From the NCBI GenBank assembly GCA_023391635.1, contig JAEWAQ010000076.1, positions 62,001 through 126,000 on the forward strand: a stretch of DNA of 64,000 bases, in the 5' to 3' direction. The notes beneath the pieces were generated by a model that made no database searches, was not told where the DNA came from, and was given only the letters and a program-made list of their open reading frames with translations. Positions 33,916-43,388 of this stretch are shown in pieces (the stretch's first letter is position 1; each line of letters begins with the position of its first letter). The translations under genes were made by a program, and so were the position numbers. The DNA comes from Bacillota bacterium. Its GTDB lineage: Bacteria > Bacillota > Bacilli > Paenibacillales > Paenibacillaceae.

Positions 33916-36174
33916 ATGAAAAAAACATGGTACTATCGCCTGCTTTTTTCCTATATGCCTGTCTTTTTCCTGATCGTATCCTTCCTGTTTTTTATCTTCT
34001 TCCAGGCGCTCAGCGATCGGGCCAAGCAGGACACGACCCGCATCTACGAGAGCATCGGCTATCAGGCCCAGCAATCCGTAGAACAAGCGCTGCAGAACAT
34101 CGATTATCTCATGGTCAATAAACAGACGAAAAGCAATAGCCCGGGCACCTTCAATATGATGGATTATTTTAACCAGGAGGGCCAGCCGTCCACTTATTTC
34201 ACTTACCTGGTGAATCAGGAATTCAACAATATGAGGCAGTTGAACCTGCTCATTCATTCGATTTATCTCGTTCGCGAGCGGGACGGTTACGTACTCAGCG
34301 GCAGCCGCGTGTCCCCGCTCGATCAATTCCCGGACAAGCCGTTCATCGAAGGATTGTTGAAGGATAAGTATTCCTATCACTGGACCGATCAGCGTTCCTT
34401 CAAGGAGTTCGAAGCTTCCCGCGAGGAGAAGGTCGTCACCCTTGTCCGCAAGTATTTCACGAACCGGGGAGAAAGCGGCCTGATGGTCGTGAATGTCCGT
34501 ACCGCCTTGCTGCATCAGCTCGTTTCCCAACGGCTGGACCGATCGGCGAGCTATGTCGACATGATCGATGCGTCGGGACAATCGCTGATCGACGATGCGC
34601 AATCGATGCCGAAAAGCCGGCAAGCGCTGGCTGCCCATATTTCCGACTATACAGGCTGGACCTACGAAAGCGGTCTGATCGACGGCAGCCGGTTCTCGAT
34701 CGTAAAGACGTTCGCCAGCGTCTGGGTCGCGACATCTCTTCTGGTCGTGCTGATTGGCTTCATCACCATCCTTTACATGACCCATCGGAACTACAAGCCG
34801 CTTCGTTCCTTGATCGACCAGCTCGACCGGATGTCCTTCGCCGGACAAGGAAGGAACCCGGGCAACAACGCGAAGCAGAACGAATTCCACTACATCCAAT
34901 CCACGATCGATTCGGTCGTGGAACGGTTCAACGTATTCAAGTCGCAATCGGACCAGGATATCGGGTATCGCAAGAAGTCGATCTTCCTGGAAGTCATGAG
35001 CGGCGCGCGGACGATCACGGGCGATGAGTGGAAGACGGAAATGGAGCGCTACGGATTCGCCGGAGGGTTCAGTAAAGCGGCGGTCGTCGTCTTGTCGATC
35101 GACAAGTACAAAGGCGTTCAGACCCGATTCAAAGAACAGGACTTGATTCTGTACCAATATATTCTCCAGAACGTGTTCAGCGAACTCGTACAGAAGTACG
35201 ATCTTCGCAGTTGGAGCGAGTGGATCAATCCCAGAGAGATGTGCGGTTTCATCTACGTGAATCAGGCGACGCACAATGAACTGATGAATCATTTGCTGCA
35301 AATCACGGAGAACGCCTTGACCTGGATTCGATACAACTTGCCGTTTACCGTGACTTTCGGCATCGGTCAGCTCACGGATTCCGTTCCTGAGCTCAGGGAA
35401 TCTTATCGCTCCGCGCTGGATGCCCTGAACTATCGAACGGTGCTCGGCAGCGACCGCACGATCGGTTTCTGGGAGACGGAAGAAAGTACATCCACCGAGC
35501 TGTATCATCATCTGGAACGGGTCCGCGGCATGGTGTACGCATTTCGGCTGATGGATCCCGATTGGCGCGCGAAATACAGCATCATTTTCCAGAAGATATT
35601 GGACAACCGGATGAAGCGCAGCGAAATCGAAAACCTGCTCGAATACCTTTCGTACCATCTGTTTGAAAGTATTCCAAGCTCCGTTCTTGACGAAGAGATC
35701 GTGGATACGAACAAGGCGATCATGAAGGAAATGCTCGAAAACTTCGAAACGTTGGAAGACGTGCAAGAAGAGATGCTGGGCGTCATGGAGAAGCTGGAAT
35801 TCATGATCGCAGAGAAAGCGAGCAAGGCAAACGTTCACGCGACCGTGATGGAAATGAAGCAATATATCGAGGAGAACCTGGCCAATCCGGATTTGTCGCT
35901 TGCTCATCTTAGCCAGCAATTCGATATTCCCGCCAAGCATATCAGTCATCTGTTCAAAGATCAGCTCGACATTAACTTTATCGATTTTCTGATTCGCAGA
36001 AGGGTGGACGAGGCCAAGCAACTGCTTGGAGACAGTGAGCTAAGCATCCAGGAAGTCGGGCAGAAGGTCGGTTATTTGAGCCCGGTTTCCTTCAATCGCG
36101 TGTTCAAGCGAATCGTAGGCGTGCCTCCCGGAGACTATCGCAAGGAACTCCGGTTAAGCGAGGAAAATAGTTAA
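33916..36174 (+). CDS. Membrane-bound AraC-type regulator with extracellular sensor domain
   Basis: ATG 33916 follows GGAGGGAACC. 752 residues: membrane segment 1 at about 10-32, an extracellular Cache-like region to about 270, membrane segment 2 at about 272-295 (VWVATSLLVVLIGFITILYM), a cytoplasmic linker of about 330 residues, and a C-terminal AraC domain (LAHLSQQFDIPAKHISHLFK and VGYLSPVSFNRVFKRIVG). One-component sensors of this layout sit next to LplABC-type importers in Paenibacillus. The importer begins 135 bases downstream and is the likely target. Confidence 0.92.
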   Translation: MKKTWYYRLLFSYMPVFFLIVSFLFFIFFQALSDRAKQDTTRIYESIGYQAQQSVEQALQNIDYLMVNKQTKSNSPGTFNMMDYFNQEGQPSTYFTYLVNQEFNNMRQLNLLIHSIYLVRERDGYVLSGSRVSPLDQFPDKPFIEGLLKDKYSYHWTDQRSFKEFEASREEKVVTLVRKYFTNRGESGLMVVNVRTALLHQLVSQRLDRSASYVDMIDASGQSLIDDAQSMPKSRQALAAHISDYTGWTYESGLIDGSRFSIVKTFASVWVATSLLVVLIGFITILYMTHRNYKPLRSLIDQLDRMSFAGQGRNPGNNAKQNEFHYIQSTIDSVVERFNVFKSQSDQDIGYRKKSIFLEVMSGARTITGDEWKTEMERYGFAGGFSKAAVVVLSIDKYKGVQTRFKEQDLILYQYILQNVFSELVQKYDLRSWSEWINPREMCGFIYVNQATHNELMNHLLQITENALTWIRYNLPFTVTFGIGQLTDSVPELRESYRSALDALNYRTVLGSDRTIGFWETEESTSTELYHHLERVRGMVYAFRLMDPDWRAKYSIIFQKILDNRMKRSEIENLLEYLSYHLFESIPSSVLDEEIVDTNKAIMKEMLENFETLEDVQEEMLGVMEKLEFMIAEKASKANVHATVMEMKQYIEENLANPDLSLAHLSQQFDIPAKHISHLFKDQLDINFIDFLIRRRVDEAKQLLGDSELSIQEVGQKVGYLSPVSFNRVFKRIVGVPPGDYRKELRLSEENS

Positions 36175-36183
36175 TCCATTCAG

Positions 36184-36211
36184 TCGGATCGGGGAATGCG
36201 CCCCGGTCCGA
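36184..36211 (+). terminator. Hairpin after the regulator gene, weak terminator
   Basis: TCGGATCGGGG and CCCCGGTCCGA form a strong stem with a 6-base loop, but the following ATAATTGTTTA is a poor U-tract. It is a sequence relative of the terminator at 32281-32318. Confidence 0.45.
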
Positions 36212-36228
36212 TAATTGTTTAGCGCAAG

Positions 36229-36269
36229 AAACATGTCAATTGCCCGTGGACGATAACCTCCCGTATAGT
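36229..36269 (+). promoter_or_regulatory. Promoter of the 36310-45074 importer operon with shared motif
   Basis: TTGCCC (36240-36245), 18 bases, TATAGT (36264-36269). AAACATGTCAATTGCC (36229-36244) matches the sulfatase promoter motif at 15 of 16 positions. Confidence 0.55.
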
Positions 36270-36309
36270 TGCCCTATCGACAAGATGCAACCAGACAGGG
36301 GGGAGCCAG

Positions 36310-37275
36310 GTGGCTCACGATACCGCATTATCGAATGCCGCGGAAGCGCCGATCGCCGGTCGGATGATCCCGCGCGGCGCGTGGAAAAAAGTGCGGAGGC
36401 ATTGGCAATTGTACCTATTGATTTCGCTGCCGGTCGCCTACTTCATTCTATTCAAGTACGTCCCGATGTTAGGCGTTCAGATCGCATTCAAAGACTTGAA
36501 CGTGATCAAAGGCATATGGGGAAGCCCATGGGCGGGATTCAAGCATTTCGAAGCGTTCTTCGAGCATCCGAACTTCTGGGGTCTGATTCGCAACACGCTC
36601 GTCATCAGCTTGTATTCCCTTATCGTCGGATTTCCCGCGCCGATTATTCTGGCCATTGCGCTCAACGAGCTGCGCAACGGCATCTTTAAGCGATCCGTGC
36701 AGTTGATCACCTATGCGCCATACTTCATCTCCACCGTCGTCATGGCGTCCATGATCATCCTGTTTCTGTCGCCGCGCATCGGATTCATCGACCATATCCG
36801 AACGGGTCTGGGCTTCGAATCGGTCAACTTTATCGCCAAGCCGGAGCTATTTTCAACGATCTATGTGTTGTCAGACATATGGCAATTCATGGGTTACGGG
36901 GCAATCATCTATATCGCGGCACTGGCCGGCATCAACCCGCAGTTGTATGAAGCGTCGAAAATCGACGGCGCATCCAGGCTTCAGAAAATCTTTCACATCG
37001 ACCTGCCGAGCATTATGCCGATCATGGTGCTGCTGCTCGTGCTGAACATGGGCCAGTTGCTGAATATCGGATTTGAGAAAGTGTATTTGCTGCAAAATCC
37101 GTTAAACATCGGGTCATCCGAGATTATTTCGACTTATGTGTACAAGATCGGCCTTGTACAAGCGAACTACAGCTTCTCGGCAGCCGTCGGCCTGTTCAAT
37201 TCATTCATTAATCTGTTGCTCGTCCTTATGGCGAACTTCTCCGCGAAGCGGATCACGGGATCGGGGTTGTTCTAA
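36310..37275 (+). CDS. Carbohydrate ABC transporter permease, LplB type
   Basis: GTG 36310 is preceded by AGGGGGGAGCC. 321 residues, about six membrane segments starting with WQLYLLISLPVAYFILFKYV. Typical LplB features: PMLGVQIAFKDLNVIKGIWG and the EAA loop EASKIDGASRLQKIFHIDLP. Works with the LplC-type subunit that follows after one base. No ATPase gene is nearby. Confidence 0.93.
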   Translation: MAHDTALSNAAEAPIAGRMIPRGAWKKVRRHWQLYLLISLPVAYFILFKYVPMLGVQIAFKDLNVIKGIWGSPWAGFKHFEAFFEHPNFWGLIRNTLVISLYSLIVGFPAPIILAIALNELRNGIFKRSVQLITYAPYFISTVVMASMIILFLSPRIGFIDHIRTGLGFESVNFIAKPELFSTIYVLSDIWQFMGYGAIIYIAALAGINPQLYEASKIDGASRLQKIFHIDLPSIMPIMVLLLVLNMGQLLNIGFEKVYLLQNPLNIGSSEIISTYVYKIGLVQANYSFSAAVGLFNSFINLLLVLMANFSAKRITGSGLF

Positions 37276-37276
37276 T

Positions 37277-38176
37277 ATGGAGAAATCTTATAAGATCAAA
37301 GAACCGTTGTCGGATAAAATGCTGCTGGCGCTCATTTACGTTTTTCTTGCCGCGGTATTGATCGTGATCCTGTACCCGCTTATCTATATTGTCAGTTCTT
37401 CGCTCAGCTCCCCGCTGGCGGTGATGTCAGGGAGGGTGTGGCTCCTGCCGGTGGAGCCGACGCTGAAAGGGTACACGGCGGTGCTGAACAATCCGAGAAT
37501 TTGGACCGGTTACGGCAATTCGCTCTTTTATACGAGCGTCGGTACGCTCATCAGCGTATCGCTGACGATTGCGATCGCGTATCCGCTATCCAAGAAGACG
37601 TTTTACGGCAGAGGGATTATCCTGTATCTGCTGATCGTCACGATGATCTTCAGCGGCGGGCTCATCCCCTACTATATAACCGTTCGCGACCTGGGATTAA
37701 TCGATACCCGCTGGGCGTTGCTGCTTCCTCAAGCTATCGCGGTTTGGCAGGTGTTTATCGCCAAGACGTTCTTTCAAGAAACGATTCCGGGTGAATTGAA
37801 TGAAGCGGCGGAAATCGATGGCTGCAGCGATATGAGGTTTTTGCGGTCAATCGTGCTGCCATTATCCAAACCGATCATCGCGGTATTGGTGCTTATGTAT
37901 GCCGTCGTCAGTTGGAATGCTTACTTTGACGCTTTGATTTTCCTTAGAGACGGCGGTCTTTATCCGCTGCAAATCATTCTTCGCGATATCCTGATCCAGA
38001 ACACCGTCGACCAGTCGATGATGGTGGATGCGAGGACAATGGAAGCCAGACAGGGACTGAAGGATCTGCTGAAATTTTCGCTGATCGTCGTCTCCAGTCT
38101 GCCCGTCCTGATCATATACCCTTTCGTTCAAAAGTACTTCGTAAAGGGGGTTATGATCGGCTCGCTGAAAGGATGA
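37277..38176 (+). CDS. Carbohydrate ABC transporter permease, LplC type
   Basis: ATG 37277 lies one base after the previous stop, so the two are coupled. 299 residues with six membrane segments; EAA loop EAAEIDGCSDMRFLRSIVLP; C-terminal signature FVKGVMIGSLKG, diagnostic of LplC-type permeases. Partner of the subunit at 36310. Confidence 0.93.
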   Translation: MEKSYKIKEPLSDKMLLALIYVFLAAVLIVILYPLIYIVSSSLSSPLAVMSGRVWLLPVEPTLKGYTAVLNNPRIWTGYGNSLFYTSVGTLISVSLTIAIAYPLSKKTFYGRGIILYLLIVTMIFSGGLIPYYITVRDLGLIDTRWALLLPQAIAVWQVFIAKTFFQETIPGELNEAAEIDGCSDMRFLRSIVLPLSKPIIAVLVLMYAVVSWNAYFDALIFLRDGGLYPLQIILRDILIQNTVDQSMMVDARTMEARQGLKDLLKFSLIVVSSLPVLIIYPFVQKYFVKGVMIGSLKG

Positions 38177-38242
38177 TGGTTGGGCGGGACATCTGCCCGA
38201 AAAAACATGCAGTTCTACCACATTTCCCTGGAGGGTGTCAAA

Positions 38243-39907
38243 ATGAGAATGAAAATGAATGTAATCGCGGGAATTTTGCTTTCCCTTGCGCTGGTGCTTG
38301 GTGCCTGCTCATCGGGCGGCGGTAGCAACAATGCCAGTCCGAGCGCCAGCTCGACCGAGAGCGGCGTCCAGCAAGCTGCGCCGGTGAAGCTTACCGCGTT
38401 TATTAACCAGTCCCCGATGATCAATGATATTGCCAACAATCCGTTCACGAAATTGGTGGAAGAGAAAACGAACGTCAAGCTCGACTTCGTAGTTGGACCC
38501 TCCAACGACAACAACGACAAGCGCAATGTTTTGATGGCTAGCGGCGATTATCCGGAAGTGTTCCTGAGCGGCAATTTTACGCCGGCCGAGCAAATGAAGT
38601 TCGGCACGCAAGGGGTATTTCTTCCATTGAATGATCTAATCGAGAAGCATGCGCCCAATCTGAAGCAGATTCTGGAAGAGCGTCCGGACATCAAGGCTGC
38701 GGTCACGGCGCCGGACGGCAATATTTACGCGATGCCGCAGGTCAACGAGTGCTATCACTGCTGGTATGCGCAAAAAATGTGGATCAATCAGCAGTGGCTG
38801 GACAACCTCGGCATGAAGATGCCGACGACAACGGACGAATACGCGGAAGTGCTTCGCGCGTTCAAGACGAAGGACCCGAATCAGAACGGCAAGCAGGACG
38901 AAGTTCCGCTCAGCGGCGCTCTGTACACGTGGCATGGCGACGTGACCGGATTCCTGATGAACGCCTTCATTTACAATACGGGCGACGGTCAGGCTTACTC
39001 CTACATTCGGGTCAAGGACGGCAAGGTTCAAATGGCGGCCGCCCAGCCGGAATGGCTGGAAGGCTTAAAGTACATGAACATGCTGTTCAAGGAAGGATTG
39101 ATCGATCCGCAGGCGTTCACGCAAAACCAGGAAGGGCTGCAGCAGCTCGGCAACAATCCGGACGCAGCCATCCTCGGATCCTTCACGATCGGGCATGTCG
39201 GCATGGGCATCAGCCGGACGACGGATCGCCACAAAGAATACACCGCCGTTCCTCCGCTGAAAGGTCCGGCAGGCGTTCAATTGTCCGGTTACTACAAATC
39301 GGTAGGCAATCAGGGCCGCTTCGCGATCACGAACAAAGCGGATGAGGCGAAGCAGATCGCCGCGATCAAGGTACTGGACTATCTGTGGACGGAAGAAGGC
39401 ACCTTTGGCCAAGTATTCAGCGTGAAGGGCGACAAATGGACCGATGCCGATGCCGGGCAACTCGGCGCCAACGGCAAGCCGGCGAAATTCAAAGTCGATC
39501 CTTCCTACTTCACGGATCAAGTTCGTTCGGACGGGTGGGATCAGGCAGGACCGGACTTCCGTTCGCGCGATCGCTTCGAATCGCAGGCGGTATCCCAGGA
39601 CATCTACGATCCAGAAGGCTATGAAGTGCGTCTCGTGCAGGAAACGCAGAAATACGACGGTTTCGAGCCGAAGCCGGAAGAGTTTTTCCCGATCGATATT
39701 TTCATCAGTCCGGAAGACGGTGAGAAAGCGGCTCAATACAAGCAAAGCCTGGAAGATTACGCCAAGACGAGCATGCTCCAATTCATTACCGGCAACAAGG
39801 ACGTCGACAAAGATTGGGACAGCTATTTGAACGGTTTCAATGGCCTCCGGTTGGATGAATATTTGCAAATTTTGCAAAAAGCTTACGACGCCAACAACGC
39901 GAAGTAA
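38243..39907 (+). CDS. Extracellular sugar-binding lipoprotein, LplA type
   Basis: ATG 38243 is 8 bases after GGAGGG. Lipobox VLGAC with Cys22, a Ser/Gly/Asn-rich tether, then a large binding-protein fold; 554 residues is usual for LplA-type proteins and longer than MalE. Aromatic ligand-contact candidates are in NECYHCWYAQKMWINQQW. Delivers an oligosaccharide to the LplB/LplC permeases encoded upstream. A stable hairpin follows the gene. Confidence 0.93.
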   Translation: MRMKMNVIAGILLSLALVLGACSSGGGSNNASPSASSTESGVQQAAPVKLTAFINQSPMINDIANNPFTKLVEEKTNVKLDFVVGPSNDNNDKRNVLMASGDYPEVFLSGNFTPAEQMKFGTQGVFLPLNDLIEKHAPNLKQILEERPDIKAAVTAPDGNIYAMPQVNECYHCWYAQKMWINQQWLDNLGMKMPTTTDEYAEVLRAFKTKDPNQNGKQDEVPLSGALYTWHGDVTGFLMNAFIYNTGDGQAYSYIRVKDGKVQMAAAQPEWLEGLKYMNMLFKEGLIDPQAFTQNQEGLQQLGNNPDAAILGSFTIGHVGMGISRTTDRHKEYTAVPPLKGPAGVQLSGYYKSVGNQGRFAITNKADEAKQIAAIKVLDYLWTEEGTFGQVFSVKGDKWTDADAGQLGANGKPAKFKVDPSYFTDQVRSDGWDQAGPDFRSRDRFESQAVSQDIYDPEGYEVRLVQETQKYDGFEPKPEEFFPIDIFISPEDGEKAAQYKQSLEDYAKTSMLQFITGNKDVDKDWDSYLNGFNGLRLDEYLQILQKAYDANNAK

Positions 39908-39917
39908 CCCGATGCGG

Positions 39918-39953
39918 GTTCCGGCCTGCGACGATCCAGTCGCGGGCCGGAAC
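39918..39953 (+). promoter_or_regulatory. Intercistronic hairpin after the binding-protein gene
   Basis: GTTCCGGCCTGCGAC pairs with GTCGCGGGCCGGAAC over 15 bp (one G-U) with a 6-base loop. No U-tract follows. It probably protects the binding-protein mRNA or reduces expression of downstream genes (inference). Confidence 0.6.
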
Positions 39954-40000
39954 TGTAAGGGGGCGTTCAGGGCGGTGCTTAGGAAGGAGTGCATTCGACT

Positions 40001-41602
40001 ATGATTCGCAATCCGATTCTGCCGGGATTCAATCCCGATCCTTCGATCTTACGTGTGCAGGATGACTATTATATCGCGACCTCGACGTTCCAATGGTTCC
40101 CAGGCGTGCAAATTCACCATTCCCGGGATCTTGTCCATTGGCGATTGCTGACCCGGCCGCTTGATCGGCTCAGCCAACTCAATATGATCGGCAATCCGGA
40201 TTCCGGCGGCGTATGGGCGCCGTGCCTTTCCTATTGCGACGGCCTGTTCTACCTCGTCTATACCGATGTAAAAAGTCATGCCGGCGCTTACAAAGATACC
40301 CATAATTACGTCGTGACCGCTCCGGACATCACGGGACCGTGGTCCGACCCGGATTACCTGAACAGCAGCGGGTTCGATCCCTCGCTGTTCCATGACGACG
40401 ACGGGCGCAAATGGGTCGTGAACATGCAATGGGATTTTCGCAAAGGCCGCAACATGTTCAACGGCATCTATATTCGCGAATACTCGCCGGCGGAACGAAA
40501 GCTGATCGGACCAAGCCGGCTTATCTTCGAGGGAACGTCGCTCGGATTGACCGAGGGGCCGCATCTGTACAAGAAAGACGGCTATTATTATTTGATGACG
40601 GCGGAGGGGGGGACGAGCTACGAGCATGCCGTGACGATGGCGCGTTCTCGCCATCTGTTCGGCCCGTACGAGGCCGACCCGCAGACGCCGGTCGTAACGT
40701 CTTTGCATAAACCGCATCTCAAGCTGCAAAAAGCGGGGCATGGAAGCCTGGTGGAAACGCAGACGGGAGAATGGTACCTGGTTCATCTGTGCGGGCGCCC
40801 GCTGCCGGGCACCGACCGCTGCAATCTGGGCCGGGAAACGGCAATTCAGCGCGTCTCGTGGACGGAAGACGGCTGGCTGCGTATGGCAACCGGGGGGCAG
40901 GATCCGCAGGAGGAGGTCGCGGCGCCCGCGCTGAAGACGCATCCGTTTCCCGCCGTGCCCGAGAAGGACGACTTTGATGAGGATGTGCTCGGCATTGCGT
41001 GGCAATCGCTCCGCCGTCCGATCGCGGAAGAGTGGGTATCGCTTCGCGAACGGCCGGGCTATGCGAGAATTCGCGGTATGGAATCTCCGAATTCCCGGTT
41101 CCTGCACAGTCTGATCGGCCGTCGTCAGCAAGCGTTCCGCTGCGAAGCCGAGACGTCCGTGGAATACACGCCGCAGACTTATCAGCAGATGGCCGGGTTG
41201 ATGTACTATTACAACTCTCAGAACTATTATTATTTGAGATTCGGTTGGAACGAAGACTTGGCGTCGGCAACGCTTGCCATCATCGGCAACGATCGCGGCG
41301 TCTATTATGAATATACCGATCAGGAAGTGCCGCTTGAGACGGGACGGCCGGTTCTCCTCAGGTTGACGCTGAACCATGCCGAGCTTCAATTCGCGTACAG
41401 ATCGGAAGGAAGCGAGTGGAAGCCCATCGGCCCGTTGCTCGATGCCAGCAAAATTTCGGATGAATATGCAACGCATCTGGTCGACGGCTATTTTACGGAT
41501 TGGGGCTTCACCGGCGCCTTCATCTGTCTGTGCGCGCACGATTTGTCCGGCGGCCGCCTGCATGCGGACTTTGATTACTTCGTTTACCGGGAGCGGGAAT
41601 AG
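40001..41602 (+). CDS. Glycoside hydrolase family 43 beta-xylosidase/arabinofuranosidase
   Basis: ATG 40001 is 11 bases after AAGGAG; a GTG at 39989 overlaps that site. 533 residues without signal peptide, so cytoplasmic. Five-bladed propeller with the catalytic triad base Asp13 (FNPDPSI), Asp126 (FDPSLF) and acid Glu185 (LTEGPHLY), then a C-terminal beta-sandwich (about 330-533), the arrangement of GH43 beta-xylosidases. It releases xylose or arabinose from imported oligosaccharides and is cotranscribed with the importer. Confidence 0.94.
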   Translation: MIRNPILPGFNPDPSILRVQDDYYIATSTFQWFPGVQIHHSRDLVHWRLLTRPLDRLSQLNMIGNPDSGGVWAPCLSYCDGLFYLVYTDVKSHAGAYKDTHNYVVTAPDITGPWSDPDYLNSSGFDPSLFHDDDGRKWVVNMQWDFRKGRNMFNGIYIREYSPAERKLIGPSRLIFEGTSLGLTEGPHLYKKDGYYYLMTAEGGTSYEHAVTMARSRHLFGPYEADPQTPVVTSLHKPHLKLQKAGHGSLVETQTGEWYLVHLCGRPLPGTDRCNLGRETAIQRVSWTEDGWLRMATGGQDPQEEVAAPALKTHPFPAVPEKDDFDEDVLGIAWQSLRRPIAEEWVSLRERPGYARIRGMESPNSRFLHSLIGRRQQAFRCEAETSVEYTPQTYQQMAGLMYYYNSQNYYYLRFGWNEDLASATLAIIGNDRGVYYEYTDQEVPLETGRPVLLRLTLNHAELQFAYRSEGSEWKPIGPLLDASKISDEYATHLVDGYFTDWGFTGAFICLCAHDLSGGRLHADFDYFVYRERE

Positions 41603-41621
41603 GAGGGGGAGCATCGTAGTG

Positions 41622-42392
41622 ATGACAAATCGATTGAATGGGCGGCGCATCGTGTTTATTTGCGGCGAGGACGAATACGAATCCGAACGGACGCTGCCGC
41701 TGGTGGCCAAGGAGATCGGGGAACGATTCGGCGCGGAGACAACGGTGCTGCGGGCGCATCCCGATCCGTCCGCGGCAGGCGATATTCCCGGACTGGAAGC
41801 GCTCGATGAGGCGGATCTCGCCGTCTTCTACATCCGGTTCCGGGAGCTGCCCGAGGCGCAGTTCGCCCCTATCCGCAAATACCTGGAAGCCGGCAAGCCG
41901 GTTGTCGGATTCCGCACGAGCACGCATGCGTTCCGTTATCCGGAAGGGCACCCGCTGGCCGAATGGAACGACGGCTTCGGCATTAACGTACTTGGCGCGC
42001 CCTGGATCCGGCACTTCGGCCACTCCTCCTCCACGGATGTGTCCGTCGCCTGGGGAGCGGATGATCATCCGATATTGCGCGGGATTCCGGAGCGATTCCT
42101 TTGCCGCTCCTGGTTGTACCAGGTGCTTCCCTATCCGCCGGAAGGAGCGACTCTGCTGCTGAACGGCCATACGGTGGAGCCCGAAGACAACGGTTGGTCG
42201 ATGACCGGGACGACGCCGCGCGTGCATCCGGTTGCCTGGACGCGGACGCACTACGGAGGCGGCCGGGTGTTCACGACGACGATGGGGCATCCGGACGATT
42301 TCGCATTGCCCGCATTCCGGCGGCTGGTGGTCAACGGCATCTTCTGGGCGGTTGGCGCAGAACAATACATCGAATGGGGAGAGACGACATGA
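41622..42392 (+). CDS. ThuA-like protein (class I glutamine-amidotransferase-like fold)
   Basis: ATG 41622 (or GTG 41619) follows AGGAGGGGGA. 256 residues with the ThuA pattern: IVFICGEDEYES, GKPVVGFRTSTHAF, WGADDHPILRGIP, and GGGRVFTTTMGHPDDFA near the end. ThuA proteins accompany Gfo/Idh/MocA dehydrogenases in catabolism of disaccharides through 3-keto forms (known for rhizobial ThuAB). Here the adjacent oxidoreductase is a zinc MDR enzyme instead. Overlaps the next gene by ATGA. Confidence 0.85.
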   Translation: MTNRLNGRRIVFICGEDEYESERTLPLVAKEIGERFGAETTVLRAHPDPSAAGDIPGLEALDEADLAVFYIRFRELPEAQFAPIRKYLEAGKPVVGFRTSTHAFRYPEGHPLAEWNDGFGINVLGAPWIRHFGHSSSTDVSVAWGADDHPILRGIPERFLCRSWLYQVLPYPPEGATLLLNGHTVEPEDNGWSMTGTTPRVHPVAWTRTHYGGGRVFTTTMGHPDDFALPAFRRLVVNGIFWAVGAEQYIEWGETT

Positions 42393-43381
42393 AGCTGACC
42401 GCGATCACGGGCGTTCGGCAGGCGGAATTGATCGAGAAAGAAGCGCCTGCGTTGCCTGAAGGATGGGCGCTCGTCAAGATTCACGCCGCGCCGATGTGCG
42501 CGGAATACAAGGAATTCGTCCAGGGGCGTCACTCCGATTGCCTCGGGCATGAAGCGGCGGGAGAAGTAGCGGCGGTCGCGCCGGGCAGTGGCGTGAAGAT
42601 CGGCGACCGCGTCGTCGTCATGCCGCAATATCCTTGCGGCCAATGCGAGCTGTGCAGGGCAGGCGATTACATCTATTGCGAACACAATCTGGCGCACTGG
42701 GAGCCGACGATGGCGCAATACATCGCCAAGCCTTCCTGGATGTTGTCGCCGATTCCAGACGACATCTCTTACGAACGGGCATCGCTCGCCTGCTGCGGGC
42801 TCGGGCCGTCGCACGGCGCATTCGCGGCGATGGGCGTGGATGCCTTCTCGACGGTCCTGATTACAGGACTCGGCCCCGTCGGGCTAGGCGCGATCGTCAA
42901 TGCCAAGTTCCGCGGCGCCCGCGTCATCGGCGTAGAGATGAACGAATATCGGGTTCGGCTTGCGCAGGAACTCGGCGCCGATCATATCGTCGACCCGCGC
43001 GACCCGGATGCGCTGGCGAAGATCAAGGAGCTGACAGGGGGCATCGGCCCGGAATTCGGGCTCGATTGCTCGGGCATCGTAGCCGCCCATCGGCTGCTGA
43101 TCGACGCGGTAAAGCGCAAGGGCAAGGTCGCGTTCGTCGGCGAGTGCTTCGACAAGACGCCGATTGCCGTGAGCGACGATTTGCTGCGCAAAGGCTTGCA
43201 GTTGATCGGCTCGTGGCACTACAACCAGCGCGAGTTTCCGAAATTGATGCAAGTGATTCGGGAGTCGCCGGTTGCGGAACGTCTCATTACGCATCAATTT
43301 CCTATGAGCCGCGTACAGGAAGCGTTCGAAGTTTCCGCATCGCAGCAGAACGGAAAAATCATCTTGCATCCATGGGAGTGA
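42389..43381 (+). CDS. Zinc-dependent alcohol/polyol dehydrogenase (MDR superfamily)
   Basis: 330 residues. Catalytic zinc ligands Cys37 and His54-Glu55 (LGHEAAGE); structural zinc Cys83, Cys86, Cys89 and Cys97; NAD-binding GLGPVGLGAI. Resembles sorbitol/threonine-type dehydrogenases. Start overlaps the ThuA-like stop; the epimerase gene follows 7 bases after the stop. It likely oxidises a sugar or polyol hydroxyl in the same pathway (inference). Confidence 0.92.
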   Translation: MKLTAITGVRQAELIEKEAPALPEGWALVKIHAAPMCAEYKEFVQGRHSDCLGHEAAGEVAAVAPGSGVKIGDRVVVMPQYPCGQCELCRAGDYIYCEHNLAHWEPTMAQYIAKPSWMLSPIPDDISYERASLACCGLGPSHGAFAAMGVDAFSTVLITGLGPVGLGAIVNAKFRGARVIGVEMNEYRVRLAQELGADHIVDPRDPDALAKIKELTGGIGPEFGLDCSGIVAAHRLLIDAVKRKGKVAFVGECFDKTPIAVSDDLLRKGLQLIGSWHYNQREFPKLMQVIRESPVAERLITHQFPMSRVQEAFEVSASQQNGKIILHPWE

Positions 43382-43388
43382 AAAGCGC

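Noticed and set aside
33913..36021. 702-codon minus-strand open frame
   Set aside because: It is antisense to the membrane-bound AraC gene, whose domains and ribosome site are clear. Long antisense frames are common in GC-rich DNA.
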